Below are positions 26,817-35,985 of a DNA stretch of 51,602 bases, one piece after another. The notes below the pieces were generated by a model that saw only the letters and a program-made list of their open reading frames with translations, did not search any database and was not told the origin of the DNA. Origin of the DNA: Actinomycetes bacterium (GTDB lineage Bacteria > Actinomycetota > Acidimicrobiia > Acidimicrobiales > RAAP-2); contig JAJYPU010000003.1 in NCBI GenBank assembly GCA_021795095.1, positions 1 through 51,602 on the forward strand, read 5' to 3'. A program made the position numbers and the translations under genes. Each line of letters starts with the position of its first letter. Position 1 is the stretch's first letter.

Positions 26817-28029
26817 TTCACCATCGCCTCGCGTCGTTCTCGGTGTCGCGGGCGGAATCGCGGCGTATAAGGCGGTGGAGGTGCTGCGGCGCCTGCGCGA
26901 CGCCGGCTACCATGTCACACCGATCCTGACGCCCGACGCGACGCGCTTCGTGGGGCCACTCACCTTCAGCGCGCTCGCGAGCGAGCCGGCGAGGGTCGGT
27001 CTCTACGATGACCCGGCGCTGCCGATTCCCCACACGGTCCTCGGCCAGTCAGCCGATCTCATCGTGGTCGCACCCGCCACGGCCCATCTAATCGCCCGGT
27101 TCGCCGCGGGCCTCGCCGACGACCTGCTCACCGCTACCCTGATGGCGAGCGCCTCACCGGTGTTGCTCTGTCCCGCGATGCACACCGAGATGTGGGAGCA
27201 GCCCGTGGTCCAGGAGAACCTCGCCACGTTGCGACGCCGGGGCGTTCTCGTGCTCGAACCCGAACGTGGCCACCTGGCCGGTGGCGACGAAGGCGCGGGA
27301 CGGCTCGCTGAACCAGCGACGATCGTCTCGTTGGTCGAACGGATCATCAAGGGGTACCGCGGTCCGTTGACGGGCCGGCACGTCCTGGTCACCGCGGGTG
27401 GGACCCGCGAGCCCATCGATCCCGTACGCGTCATTACGAACCGGTCGTCGGGTCGCCAGGGCTACGCCATCGCCGAGGTCGCCGCGCGGCTCGGGGCAGC
27501 GGTGACCCTCGTAACGACGACGGATCGGACACTGGCCATCGACGTCGTGGGACGCATCGAGGTGGTAGAGGTCGTCACTGCCGCCGAGTTGCGCGAGCAG
27601 GCACTGAAGCTGGCTAAGGACATGGACGTCATCGTGATGGCGGCCGCGGTCGCGGACTTCACGGTCGATCCAGCGCCGAACAAGCTGAAGAAGGTGGCAG
27701 GCCCGCCCCAGCTGGCGTTGGTGGCGACCCCCGACATCCTGGTGGAGTTGACCACGAACCGACGTGACGGGCAGGTCATCGTCGGCTTTGCCGCCGAGTC
27801 CACGGACGTGCTCGCCAACGCCCAGGCGAAGTTCGAGCGAAAGGGCGTGGACGTCTTGGTCGTCAACGACGTCATGACTCCGGGCGCAGGGTTCGAGTCG
27901 CCTACCAACGAGGTGCGTCTCCTGCTGCGTGACCACGAGCCGGTCGCGGTCTCGATGCGCACAAAAGAGGACGTTGCGCTGGAGGTGTTGACTAGGGTGG
28001 TTGCATTGTTACCGCAAGGAGACCAATGA
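26797..28029 (+). CDS. coaBC: Bifunctional phosphopantothenoylcysteine decarboxylase/synthetase
   Basis: 410 residues for two steps of coenzyme A synthesis. The N-terminal CoaC half (1-185) is a flavoprotein with [13 protein letters not shown], the [14 protein letters not shown] stretch, and the PAMHTEMW motif (PxMNxxMW in others, His for Asn here). The C-terminal CoaB half (about 195-405) has [30 protein letters not shown] and KLKK as nucleotide- and substrate-binding motifs. ATG 26797 is chosen because it starts just before the first strand. The metK start overlaps its stop (ATGA). Confidence 0.94.
   Translation: MPSATPDSPSPRVVLGVAGGIAAYKAVEVLRRLRDAGYHVTPILTPDATRFVGPLTFSALASEPARVGLYDDPALPIPHTVLGQSADLIVVAPATAHLIARFAAGLADDLLTATLMASASPVLLCPAMHTEMWEQPVVQENLATLRRRGVLVLEPERGHLAGGDEGAGRLAEPATIVSLVERIIKGYRGPLTGRHVLVTAGGTREPIDPVRVITNRSSGRQGYAIAEVAARLGAAVTLVTTTDRTLAIDVVGRIEVVEVVTAAELREQALKLAKDMDVIVMAAAVADFTVDPAPNKLKKVAGPPQLALVATPDILVELTTNRRDGQVIVGFAAESTDVLANAQAKFERKGVDVLVVNDVMTPGAGFESPTNEVRLLLRDHEPVAVSMRTKEDVALEVLTRVVALLPQGDQ
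27993..27998 (+). promoter_or_regulatory. Possible -10 of metK, inside coaBC
   Basis: TAGGGT about 28 nt before the metK ATG. The resulting short leader would contain the AAGGAG ribosome-binding site at 28016-28021. A -35 is not convincing. Confidence 0.3.
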
Positions 28030-29225
28030 GCGATCGCACCCTCTTCACCTCGGAGTCGGTGACGGAAGGACATCCCGACAAGATCGCGGATCAGGTCTCC
28101 GACAGCGTGCTTGACGCCATTCTCACCCAAGATGCGCACGCGCGAGTCGCGTGCGAGACCCTGCTCACGACCGGACTGTGCGTGGTCGCGGGCGAGATCA
28201 CGACCACGGCGGTCGTGGACATCAACGCCATTGCGCGTAAGACCATCCTCGACATCGGCTATGACAACGGGAGCAAGGGTTTTGACGGGCGCACCTGCGC
28301 CGTGCTCGTCTCGTTGGACAAACAAAGCCCCGACATCGCCGGTGGCGTCGACGCGGCCCTCGAGTTGCGTAGCGGTTCGGGCGGCGAGGACCAGCTGAAC
28401 GCGCTCGGTGCGGGTGACCAGGGCATGATGTTCGGCTACGCCTGCGACGACAATGACGACTTCATGCCGGTGCCGATCTGGCTGGCGCACCGGCTGTCGA
28501 TGCGCTTGGCCCAGGTTCGTCGTTCGGGCCTCATTCCGTACCTCGGCCCCGACGGCAAGACCCAAGTCACGATCGCATTCGAGGACGGGCGGCCGGTGGC
28601 GGTGGACACGGTCCTCGTCTCGACCCAGCACGAGGACGGCTACGACTCACAGACCACCATTCGCCACGACGTCCTCGAGCACGTGATCCGGCCGGTGTTG
28701 CCATCGAATCTCGACACCAGTTCAATGCGGGTCATCGTCAATCCGTCGGGCAAGTTCGTCCTGGGTGGTCCCCACGCCGATGCTGGGCTCACCGGACGCA
28801 AGATCATTGTGGACACCTACGGCGGCATGGCACGTCACGGCGGCGGTGCCTTCTCGGGCAAGGACCCCTCCAAGGTCGACCGTTCGGCTGCCTACGCCGC
28901 GCGCTGGGTGGCCAAGCACGTGGTCGCGGCGGGCGCGGCGCAACGCTGCGAGGTGCAGGTGGCCTACGCCATCGGGGTGGCGCGTCCCGTCTCGGTGCTC
29001 GTGGAGACCTTCGGCACCGAGACCGTCGACCGGGCCAAGATTGCTAAGGCCGTCGACGCGATCTTCGACCTGCGACCGGCGGCGATCATCCGAGACCTCG
29101 ACCTGCGTCGTCCGATCTACCAGCGCACCGCGGCCTACGGGCACTTCGGTCGCAGCGATCAGGGGTTCACGTGGGAGCAGACGCCGCGGGTCGACGACCT
29201 GCGCCGGGAGTTGTCGCTGAACTAG
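28026..29225 (+). CDS. metK: S-adenosylmethionine synthetase
   Basis: Makes S-adenosylmethionine from ATP and methionine. 399 residues, as expected. The motifs include [33 protein letters not shown], the [10 protein letters not shown] region, [21 protein letters not shown] and the P-loop-like [22 protein letters not shown]. The ATG has AAGGAG 4 nt upstream and overlaps the coaBC stop. The priA GTG overlaps its stop by one base. Confidence 0.97.
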   Translation: MSDRTLFTSESVTEGHPDKIADQVSDSVLDAILTQDAHARVACETLLTTGLCVVAGEITTTAVVDINAIARKTILDIGYDNGSKGFDGRTCAVLVSLDKQSPDIAGGVDAALELRSGSGGEDQLNALGAGDQGMMFGYACDDNDDFMPVPIWLAHRLSMRLAQVRRSGLIPYLGPDGKTQVTIAFEDGRPVAVDTVLVSTQHEDGYDSQTTIRHDVLEHVIRPVLPSNLDTSSMRVIVNPSGKFVLGGPHADAGLTGRKIIVDTYGGMARHGGGAFSGKDPSKVDRSAAYAARWVAKHVVAAGAAQRCEVQVAYAIGVARPVSVLVETFGTETVDRAKIAKAVDAIFDLRPAAIIRDLDLRRPIYQRTAAYGHFGRSDQGFTWEQTPRVDDLRRELSLN

Positions 29226-30928
29226 TGACGGGGCCGCGTGCGGTTCGTGTGGTGACCGAGGTCGCCGCGGTCGACCGACCCTTCGACTATCTGGTGCCCG
29301 ATCACCTCGCGTCGCTCCAACTCGGCGACCGCGTCCGCGTCGACTTCAATCATCGCAGCGTTCGTGCGTGGGTGGTCGACGAGGCGAGCCTCGCCCCCGA
29401 TCTCAAGCCGATCGGGAAGTGGTTGGGCTTCGGCCCGCCGGCCGAGATGCTTGAGTTCCTCACCTGGGCGAGCAGTCGCTGGCTGGCGCCGCTCGCGCGA
29501 CTGTTGGTGTCGGCCTCGCCGAAACGGCTGGTGACGGCGTTGCCGACCGCGCCGGCCAAGACGGCGCTCAGCGCCTCGATCACCGGTGGACTCGACGCGT
29601 TCGAACCCGGCGTCATCCAGCTGGCGCCGACGACCGATCCGCTCGGTCTCGTGCTGCACGCCTACGAGACGACTCGCACGTTGCCCGGCAGCTTGCTGGT
29701 GGTGGCCCCGACGGACGCCTGGGCGCGCCGGCTGCGCGGTCGGCTCGAGCAGCGCGGCTGCGATGTTGCGGGCACCGATCAGTGGGAACGGATGCGCGCG
29801 CAGTGGCCCATCGTGGTCGGTGCGCGCGGCGCGGCGATGGCGCCGGTGGCCCACATCGCCGGAGCGGTCATCCTCGACGTCGACGACGACGCGTTGCGAT
29901 CCGAGTCGGTACCCACGTGGCATGCCTACGACGTCCTCGTCGAACGGTGTCGGCGCGAGGGTCGACCACTCTGGGCGACGTCGATGTTCCCGAGCCCCAG
30001 GTTCATGGTCGGGGGCTGGCGACGAGAAGCGGGCCTTGCCGGCGGGTGGCCCCGGCTGACCGTCGTCGACCGGCGCGATGGGGACCCCCACGACGGCCTG
30101 CTCGCGCGCGAATCCCTCGACACGGTGCATCGAGCGCTCGCGGGCAGCGACCCGGTGGCGGTCGTCGTCGTGCACCAGCGCCTCGGCCGGGGGCGACTGC
30201 TCGCGTGCGCGCAGTGCCATGAGCTCTATCGCTGCGTGGTTTGCACCCTGGCCGAGCAGGAGGTCGACGACCTGGTCGCGTGCGCGAACGGCCACGAGCC
30301 GCGAGAGCGTTTCTGCCGGTCGTGTGGCTCGACCCGGGTCAAGCGGTTGCGCCAAGGCGTCAGCACGGTGCAGCGTGACCTCGAGGCGCAAATCGGACAG
30401 CCGGTGAGCGTCGTGACCGCGGCCGACCCGCTCGATGGGGCGCTCGCGCGGGTGGTGGTTGGCACCGAAGCTGTCTTCCAGCGCGTTAGACGCGCCTCGC
30501 TGGTCGTCATCGACGATTTCGATCAGTATCTCCTCGCACCGCGCGAGTCGGCCCGCCGCCAGGCGGTGAGCGTGGTCGGACGGGCCGGGCGGCTGGTCGG
30601 CGCCCGTCGCGACGGCCGTGGCTCGGTGCTCGCTCAGACACGCCGTGGCGAGGACGCGGTGCTTCGATCGCTCGAGGAGGGATCTTTTGATGAGCTGCTC
30701 GACGATGAGTTGGAGACGGCGCGGGTCCTCGGGCTGGCCCCGTTCGGTGCGGTGGCCACGCTACGCGGCGAGGAGGCGGCGGCCTTTGCCTCGGCACTCG
30801 ACGGCGAACGCGTGCGTGTCAGCGTCGGCGCACAAGGCGTGGTCGTACGCGCCGACGACGTCGAGACGTTGCTCGATGCCTTGAACGTTCGGTCGCGCCC
30901 CGCATCGCTGCGCGTCGCCGTCGAGTGA
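29225..30928 (+). CDS. priA: PriA-like primosomal protein lacking helicase motifs
   Basis: 567 residues, well under the 700 or more of E. coli PriA. The N-terminal DNA-binding domain (VDRPFDYLVPDHLASLQLGDRVRV) is intact. The zinc-binding part has Cys at 328, 331, 337, 340, 353, 364 and 367. But there is no Walker A (the place reads LLVVAPTDAWARRLRG), and the DEAH box is degenerate (ILDVDDDALRSES). This matches the actinobacterial PriA group annotated as lacking ATPase/helicase motifs. A scaffold role in replication restart without own unwinding is inferred. GTG 29225 is preferred: an earlier in-frame start lies deep in metK. Confidence 0.88.
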   Translation: MTGPRAVRVVTEVAAVDRPFDYLVPDHLASLQLGDRVRVDFNHRSVRAWVVDEASLAPDLKPIGKWLGFGPPAEMLEFLTWASSRWLAPLARLLVSASPKRLVTALPTAPAKTALSASITGGLDAFEPGVIQLAPTTDPLGLVLHAYETTRTLPGSLLVVAPTDAWARRLRGRLEQRGCDVAGTDQWERMRAQWPIVVGARGAAMAPVAHIAGAVILDVDDDALRSESVPTWHAYDVLVERCRREGRPLWATSMFPSPRFMVGGWRREAGLAGGWPRLTVVDRRDGDPHDGLLARESLDTVHRALAGSDPVAVVVVHQRLGRGRLLACAQCHELYRCVVCTLAEQEVDDLVACANGHEPRERFCRSCGSTRVKRLRQGVSTVQRDLEAQIGQPVSVVTAADPLDGALARVVVGTEAVFQRVRRASLVVIDDFDQYLLAPRESARRQAVSVVGRAGRLVGARRDGRGSVLAQTRRGEDAVLRSLEEGSFDELLDDELETARVLGLAPFGAVATLRGEEAAAFASALDGERVRVSVGAQGVVVRADDVETLLDALNVRSRPASLRVAVE

Positions 30929-30933
30929 GCCGG

Positions 30934-30939
30934 TAGCCT
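30934..30939 (+). promoter_or_regulatory. -10 element of def, leaderless
   Basis: TAGCCT, then GGAACG (6 nt), then GTG 30946. The transcript def-fmt probably begins at the def start codon. Confidence 0.55.
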
Positions 30940-30945
30940 GGAACG

Positions 30946-31476
30946 GTGAATACATTGCCCATCCGCGTGTATGGCGACCCCGTTTTGACCCAGGCGACCA
31001 CGCCGGTTGAGGACATCAACGGCCGTATCGCCGCCTTGGCCGAGGTCATGATTGAGACGATGTACGAGGCGCCGGGCGCCGGTCTCGCGGCCAATCAGAT
31101 CGGTGTGCAGAAACGGCTGTTCGTTTACGACCAGGGCGATGGTCCCGTCGTGGTGGTGAACCCGGTCATCGTCGAGACCGATGGTGAGTGGACATTCGAA
31201 GAGGGGTGTCTCTCGGTTCCTGGACTCAGCTGGGAGATAACCCGGCCCAACGCCGTCCACCTGACCGGCTACGACCTCGACGGCAACGAGATCGACATCG
31301 AGACAGACGAGTACGAAGGGCGGATCTTCCAGCACGAGATGGACCATCTCGAGGGGGTACTGCTCGTCGAGCGGCTCGATGAGGACCAGCGTCGCGAGGC
31401 GAAGAAGTTGTTGCGCAAGCGACGCCTCACGCTCGGGCGCGACCGCGACGGACTCGGACAGTTGCTCGGCGAGTAG
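30946..31476 (+). CDS. def: Peptide deformylase
   Basis: Removes the formyl group from N-formylmethionine of new proteins. 176 residues with all three motifs: GAGLAANQIGV, EEGCLSVPG (metal Cys) and QHEMDHLEGVL (two metal His plus catalytic Glu). The GTG at 30946 sits 6 nt after a -10 box. fmt starts immediately after the stop, so the formylation and deformylation genes form one unit. Confidence 0.96.
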   Translation: MNTLPIRVYGDPVLTQATTPVEDINGRIAALAEVMIETMYEAPGAGLAANQIGVQKRLFVYDQGDGPVVVVNPVIVETDGEWTFEEGCLSVPGLSWEITRPNAVHLTGYDLDGNEIDIETDEYEGRIFQHEMDHLEGVLLVERLDEDQRREAKKLLRKRRLTLGRDRDGLGQLLGE

Positions 31477-32355
31477 ATGCGCCTCGCCTTCCTTGGGACA
31501 CCGCCGGCCGCCGTTGTGTCACTGGGCGCGCTCTGTGATCACGGCTACGACGTCGCCGTCGTGGTCACGCGCCCGGACCGTCGTCGCAGTCGGGGCGCTA
31601 CGGAGTCACCGAGCCCCGTGAAGATCGAAGCGCAGGCGAGGGGCATTCCAGTCGTGCATCGCGTGGCCGACCTGGCGTCCTTTGACGTCGAGCGGGGTGT
31701 GGTGGTCGCCTACGGCGCCATGATCCCCGCCTCGGTGCTCGAATGCGTGCCAATGCTCAACGTCCACTTCTCGCTCCTGCCGCGCTGGCGAGGCGCCGCG
31801 CCGGTCGAGCGAGCCATCCTCGCCGGGGATCGCGAGACCGGGGTGGCGATCATGTCCCTCGAGGCTGGGCTCGACACGGGTCCGGTGCATCTCGAGCGAC
31901 GCGTCGAGATCGGCGACGCGACGCTGAGCGACTTATTAGACCGCCTGGCGCGACTCGGCGCGCAAGCGTTGCTCGACGTGCTCGACGACCCGGCCCTCTT
32001 AGATCATCCTGTGGCCCAGTCAGGCGAGGCGACTTACGCGACGAAGTTGGACGCCGAGACCTTCCACCTGGACGCCGCGAAGTCCGCCGAGGAGAACCTT
32101 CGCGTGATCCGTCTCGAGCGGGCGTGGGTGATGGTCGACGAGCGGCGAGTTCGGCTGATCGGGGCCCACCGGTTCACGGACGAGGCGGCGGTGGAGCCGG
32201 GCGTGCTCGAACGCCGCGATGGTGACATCGTGCTGGGCGTGCGTGCTGGCGCGCTGACACTCGACTCGGTACGCCCCGAAGGGGGTCGGACCATGTCGGC
32301 CGCAGACTGGTGGCGAGGTCGGCCCGGTTTGAGTGACGTCGTGCGATGGCGGTGA
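31477..32355 (+). CDS. fmt: Methionyl-tRNA formyltransferase
   Basis: Formylates initiator Met-tRNA using 10-formyltetrahydrofolate. 292 residues, slightly short of the usual 305-315. Seen are LAFLGTPPAAVVSL, VVTRPDRRRSRG, VKIEAQARGIPVV, the catalytic NVHFSLLPRWRGAAPVERAI (Asn, His and the SLLPRWRG signature) and MSLEAGLDTGPV. The C-terminal tRNA-binding domain is compact but present. The ATG abuts the def stop with no spacer, so reinitiation is expected. A possible overlap with rpe depends on the rpe start. Confidence 0.94.
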   Translation: MRLAFLGTPPAAVVSLGALCDHGYDVAVVVTRPDRRRSRGATESPSPVKIEAQARGIPVVHRVADLASFDVERGVVVAYGAMIPASVLECVPMLNVHFSLLPRWRGAAPVERAILAGDRETGVAIMSLEAGLDTGPVHLERRVEIGDATLSDLLDRLARLGAQALLDVLDDPALLDHPVAQSGEATYATKLDAETFHLDAAKSAEENLRVIRLERAWVMVDERRVRLIGAHRFTDEAAVEPGVLERRDGDIVLGVRAGALTLDSVRPEGGRTMSAADWWRGRPGLSDVVRWR

Positions 32356-32365
32356 CGGAGGTCTC

Positions 32366-32371
32366 TAGGCT
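32366..32371 (+). promoter_or_regulatory. -10 element of rpe, leaderless or short leader
   Basis: TAGGCT followed by AGGGGAC (7 nt) and ATG 32379. The GGGGA may double as a ribosome-binding site for readthrough transcripts from fmt. Confidence 0.4.
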
Positions 32372-32378
32372 AGGGGAC

Positions 32379-33062
32379 ATGACCTCCATCGACGCCGGTC
32401 CGACAGGCCGGCTCCGTCTCGCCCCCTCAATCCTGGCGGCCGATTTTGGCTCGCTGGCTGAGCAGGTGCGCGCCATCGACGACGAGACGGACTGGCTCCA
32501 CGTCGACGTGATGGACGGCCACTTCGTGCCGAACGTGTCGATCGGACCGCCGGTCGTGACGTCGCTGCGACGATACAGCGACCGTTTCTTCGACTGTCAC
32601 CTGATGATGACCGAACCTGGTCGGTACTTCGAGGCCTTCAAGGTCGCCGGGGCGGATGGGTGCACGATCCACGTCGAGATCGGCGACAGCGCGGCGCTGC
32701 TTGCCGAGGCCCGCGCGGTCGGGGTGCGCGTTGGCCTGGCGGCCAACCCGGACACACCCTTCGCCGCAGTGGCACCCTTTCTCGGTCAGATCGACCTGTT
32801 GCTCTTGATGACGGTGTTCCCGGGCTTCGGCGGGCAATCGTTCATCGGCGAGGTCATGGACAAGGTGATCGAAGCACGGCGCGAGATCGAGACGCAAGGT
32901 GTGGCCGTGGACCTCGAGGTCGACGGGGGGATCGATGAGCGCACGGGGCCGGTGGCGGTGGCTGCCGGAGCAAACGTGCTCGTGGCCGGCTCGGCGATCT
33001 TTTCGCGGCCCGACCCCTTAGCGGCCGCCCGATCCCTGCGACGGGTGGCGACAAACGCGTGA
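32379..33062 (+). CDS. rpe: Ribulose-phosphate 3-epimerase
   Basis: Interconverts ribulose 5-phosphate and xylulose 5-phosphate in the pentose phosphate pathway, supplying the ribulose 5-phosphate that riboflavin synthesis uses. 227 residues: LRLAPSILAADFGSLAEQV, the metal His in WLHVDVMDGHFVPNVSIGP, DCHLMMTEPG, LLMTVFPGFGGQSF, and LEVDGGI for phosphate binding. ATG 32379 is chosen over ATG 32346 because of the -10 box, but the longer start overlapping fmt by 10 nt cannot be excluded. The stop overlaps ribD. Confidence 0.93.
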   Translation: MTSIDAGPTGRLRLAPSILAADFGSLAEQVRAIDDETDWLHVDVMDGHFVPNVSIGPPVVTSLRRYSDRFFDCHLMMTEPGRYFEAFKVAGADGCTIHVEIGDSAALLAEARAVGVRVGLAANPDTPFAAVAPFLGQIDLLLLMTVFPGFGGQSFIGEVMDKVIEARREIETQGVAVDLEVDGGIDERTGPVAVAAGANVLVAGSAIFSRPDPLAAARSLRRVATNA

Positions 33063-34042
33063 TCAATGTCGAGGAGCTCATGACCCGCGCTGTGGCCGAG
33101 GGAGAGAAGGCCCGTTACCACGCGCCGCCGAACCCCTGGGTCGGCGCAGTGGTGGTCGATGCGCGCGGTCGCATCGTCGGAATCGGGCACACGCAGGTCC
33201 CCGGCGACGCCCACGCCGAAGTGGTCGCGTTGCGCGATGCCGGTTCGACGGCGCGCGGGGCCACCCTCGTCGTGACGCTGGAACCTTGCAGCCACACGGG
33301 TCGCACGGGTCCGTGCACGGAGGCGATCATCGAGGCCGGGATCTCGAGCGTGGTCGTGGGTACTCTCGACCCAGACCCTCGCGTGGCCGGCAGCGGGGCG
33401 CAAGCGTTGCGCGACGCGGGCGTCGAGGTGAGTGTGGGCGTTGCGGAGTCGGTGGTGCGCGAGCAGCTCGCCGCCTATCTGTGGCATCGCGAGACCGGGC
33501 GCCCCTACGTGGTCTTGAAGGTCGCGGCGACCCTCGACGGCGTCGTTTCGATGCAGGACGGCTCGAGTCAGTGGATCACCGGTGAGGCGGCTCGTCGAGA
33601 CGCCCACGTGCTGCGTGCTCGGAGCCAGGCGATCATCGTCGGCGCGGGAACGGTGCGACGCGACGACCCACGCTTGACGGCCCGGCTCGACGGCGTAGTC
33701 CTCGAGCCCTTGCGGGTGGTACTCGGTCACGCGCCGAGTGACGCGAAGGTGCGTCCGTGTTGGGAACGCTCGGGTGACATCGGCGTGGTGCTCGATGAAC
33801 TCGGGGCGAACGGTGTGTTGCAGGCACTCGTCGAAGGTGGGCCGAAGACGGCGAGCGCCTTTATCGCCGCGGGAGTCGTGAACCGGGTCGTCTGGTACGC
33901 GGCCCCGGCCCTGGCGGGATCGTCGGGAACGGTCAGCGCGTTCGTCGACGTGACGACGTCCACAATCGGAGACCTGCGTCGGGGTCGATTGGTGGATGTG
34001 CGCGTCGTGGGTGAAGATGTGCGTATCGAATTGGAGGTCTAG
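33059..34042 (+). CDS. ribD: Bifunctional riboflavin deaminase/reductase
   Basis: 327 residues for the second and third steps of riboflavin synthesis. The deaminase domain (1-145) has the zinc motif DAHAEVVAL and EPCSHTGRTGPC. The reductase domain (about 150-325) has VVLKVAATLDGVVSMQDGSSQWITG, GAGTVRRDDPRLTAR and LVEGGPKTASAF. The GTG start overlaps the rpe stop (GTGA) and the stop overlaps ribBA by one base. The reductase half is shorter than in E. coli but has its main motifs. Confidence 0.94.
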   Translation: MINVEELMTRAVAEGEKARYHAPPNPWVGAVVVDARGRIVGIGHTQVPGDAHAEVVALRDAGSTARGATLVVTLEPCSHTGRTGPCTEAIIEAGISSVVVGTLDPDPRVAGSGAQALRDAGVEVSVGVAESVVREQLAAYLWHRETGRPYVVLKVAATLDGVVSMQDGSSQWITGEAARRDAHVLRARSQAIIVGAGTVRRDDPRLTARLDGVVLEPLRVVLGHAPSDAKVRPCWERSGDIGVVLDELGANGVLQALVEGGPKTASAFIAAGVVNRVVWYAAPALAGSSGTVSAFVDVTTSTIGDLRRGRLVDVRVVGEDVRIELEV

Positions 34043-35262
34043 TGGCGTTATCGACGATAGAAGAGGCGGTTCGCGCCATTCGCGAAGGCGGGATGGTTGT
34101 CGTCGTGGACGACGAGGACCGCGAGAATGAGGGCGATCTGATCATGGCGGCCGAGGACGTGACGGCCGAGTCCATGGCCTTCTACCTCGAGCACACCTCG
34201 GGTGTGTTTTGCGTTCCGCTCGAGTCGGCCCGGGCCGATGAGCTCGACCTGCCCTTGATGGTGGTGGCGAACACCGAGGCTCAGCGCACGGCCTTCACCG
34301 TGACCGTCGACTACCGACACGGCACCACGACGGGCATATCGGCGCACGACCGCGCCGCGACCATCCGTGCGCTCATCGACCCCGAGACGCGTGCGAGCGA
34401 CCTCAACCGGCCCGGACACATCTTTCCGTTGCGCTACCGGCCGGGCGGCGTCCTGAAGCGAGCCGGACACACCGAAGCCACCGTCGACCTGTGTCGGCTG
34501 GCGGGCAAGTCGCCGTCGGGCGTGTTGTGCGAGATCGTGAGCGCCGACAAGTCGGACATGGCTCGCCTGCCCGAGTTGGAGGCGTTCGCCGAACGTCACC
34601 ACTTGCCTATCGTGTCAATCGCGGACCTTATCCGCTACCGCCGCCACCACGAGAAACTCGTCAAGCGCATCGCGGAGGCCGCCCTGCCGACGGAGTTCGG
34701 CAACTTCCAGGCCGTGGTCTTCGAGTCGATCCTGGATGGCGAGCAACACCTCGCGCTGGTCTACGGCGACATCGAGTCGGTGCCGAACGTTTTGGTGCGC
34801 GTGCACTCGGAGTGCCTGACGGGAGACGTGCTCGGTTCGCTGCGCTGTGACTGCGGACCTCAGCTGCAGGCCGCCATGATGAAGATCGCGGCCGAAGGGG
34901 CCGGTGTTGTCGTCTATCTGCGTGGACACGAGGGACGGGGCATCGGCCTCGGTCACAAAATCCGCGCCTACGCGCTCCAAGAGAACGGCCATGACACGGT
35001 CGACGCGAATCTCGAGCTGGGCCTGCCAGTGGACTCGCGCGAATACGGCATCGGTGCTCAGATCCTGGTGGATCTCGGGGTGAGCTCGATGCGCCTCATG
35101 ACCAACAACCCGAGCAAGTACGGCGGACTCGAGGGGTTCGGTCTCAATATCGTCGAGCGGGTACCGATCGAGAGCACGCCGACGCCGTACAACATCGACT
35201 ACCTGCGCACTAAGCGCGAGCGCATGGGACACCTGTTGGGGGGACTCGATGACGTCGAGTGA
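34042..35262 (+). CDS. ribBA: Bifunctional DHBP synthase / GTP cyclohydrolase II
   Basis: 406 residues. The RibB part (1-200) makes 3,4-dihydroxy-2-butanone 4-phosphate from ribulose 5-phosphate: VVDDEDRENEGDLIMAAE and the RHGTTTGISAHDRAATIR and RPGHIFPLRY motifs. The RibA part (205-400) opens GTP: zinc ligands in HSECLTGDVLGSLRCDCG, then RGHEGRGIGLGHKIRAY. This is the fused form common in Actinobacteria. No riboflavin synthase gene lies between ribD and this gene, where Gram-positive operons often have ribE. It overlaps ribH by 14 nt. Confidence 0.96.
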   Translation: MALSTIEEAVRAIREGGMVVVVDDEDRENEGDLIMAAEDVTAESMAFYLEHTSGVFCVPLESARADELDLPLMVVANTEAQRTAFTVTVDYRHGTTTGISAHDRAATIRALIDPETRASDLNRPGHIFPLRYRPGGVLKRAGHTEATVDLCRLAGKSPSGVLCEIVSADKSDMARLPELEAFAERHHLPIVSIADLIRYRRHHEKLVKRIAEAALPTEFGNFQAVVFESILDGEQHLALVYGDIESVPNVLVRVHSECLTGDVLGSLRCDCGPQLQAAMMKIAAEGAGVVVYLRGHEGRGIGLGHKIRAYALQENGHDTVDANLELGLPVDSREYGIGAQILVDLGVSSMRLMTNNPSKYGGLEGFGLNIVERVPIESTPTPYNIDYLRTKRERMGHLLGGLDDVE

Positions 35263-35785
35263 ACAGACCGAGTTCGACCCGCTTCGCGGCGAGGCGATCC
35301 GAGGCGTCGTCGGGACGTACCTGGAAGGCGGCCACGACGGACGTGGTCTGCGTATCGCGATCGTGGCCGGTCGGTTCAACGGCGGAATCACCACACGGTT
35401 GATCGACGGCGCGTTGGCGACGCTCGACGAGGCCGGGGTCTCGCGTTCGGACATCTCCGTGGCGTGGGTGCCTGGTGCGTACGAGATTCCGATGATGGCG
35501 CTCGCCTTCGCCGACGGACCGTTCCCGGTTGACGCGGTGATCACGCTTGGTGCGGTGATCCGAGGTGACACCGGGCACTATGACATCGTGGCCGGTGAGA
35601 GCGCCCGGGGCGTGCAGGATGTGCAGTTGACCACCGGGGTTCCGGTGGTCTTCGGAGTGCTCACGACCAACACGGTCGAACAGGCCCTGGAGCGTTCGCT
35701 GCCCGACGCGACCAATAAGGGGCGAGAGGCGGCCTTGACGGCGCTGGAAATGGTGTCGCTCCTGCGCCAGCGATCAGGTCGATGA
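35249..35785 (+). CDS. ribH: 6,7-dimethyl-8-ribityllumazine synthase
   Basis: Condenses the RibB and RibD products to lumazine. 178 residues, slightly longer than the usual 155-165 because of an N-terminal extension of about 20. Motifs: IAIVAGRFNGGITTRL, VAWVPGAYEIPMMA, TLGAVIRGDTGHYD with the catalytic His, GVLTTNTVEQALER, and NKGREAALTALEM. The usual GxTPHF reads GDTGHY here. The ATG is in the end of ribBA; the stop overlaps the next small gene (ATGA). Confidence 0.94.
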   Translation: MTSSEQTEFDPLRGEAIRGVVGTYLEGGHDGRGLRIAIVAGRFNGGITTRLIDGALATLDEAGVSRSDISVAWVPGAYEIPMMALAFADGPFPVDAVITLGAVIRGDTGHYDIVAGESARGVQDVQLTTGVPVVFGVLTTNTVEQALERSLPDATNKGREAALTALEMVSLLRQRSGR

Positions 35786-35985
35786 GGATCGAGGGAGTGG
35801 TCGTCGGGTTCGACGACCACCGGGGTGACGGCTGGATCGAGCAGGATGGCGATCGGTGGTACTTCCACTGCGTCGCCATCGCAGACGGCAGTCGCCACGT
35901 CGACAACGGACTCGAGGTGATCGGGATTCGAGTCGTTGGTCACCGTGGCGTCGACGAGGTCAGCGACGTGCGACCCCGTCGTTAG
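35782..35985 (+). CDS. Small cold-shock-domain-like protein
   Basis: 67 residues. The strand pattern MRIEGVVVGFDDHRGDGWI then WYFHCVAIADGS resembles a cold-shock/S1 fold, with FHC in place of the usual RNP-2 FVH core, plus a GHRGVDEVSDVR tail. It is probably a nucleic-acid-binding protein. The ATG overlaps the ribH stop and the stop overlaps the converging DUF1844 gene by 4 nt, so it is a co-translated member of the rib cluster. A role in riboflavin regulation is untested inference. Confidence 0.72.
   Translation: MRIEGVVVGFDDHRGDGWIEQDGDRWYFHCVAIADGSRHVDNGLEVIGIRVVGHRGVDEVSDVRPRR

Noticed and set aside
28000..28026. SAM riboswitch before metK
   Set aside because: metK overlaps coaBC, and the sequence before it codes for CoaB; there is no room for a riboswitch.
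27462..28631. 389-codon minus-strand open frame across coaBC and metK
   Set aside because: Spans two well-supported genes on the other strand; no recognisable domain.
29222..30391. 389-codon minus-strand open frame across priA
   Set aside because: Arg-rich shadow frame with no family features, antisense to priA.
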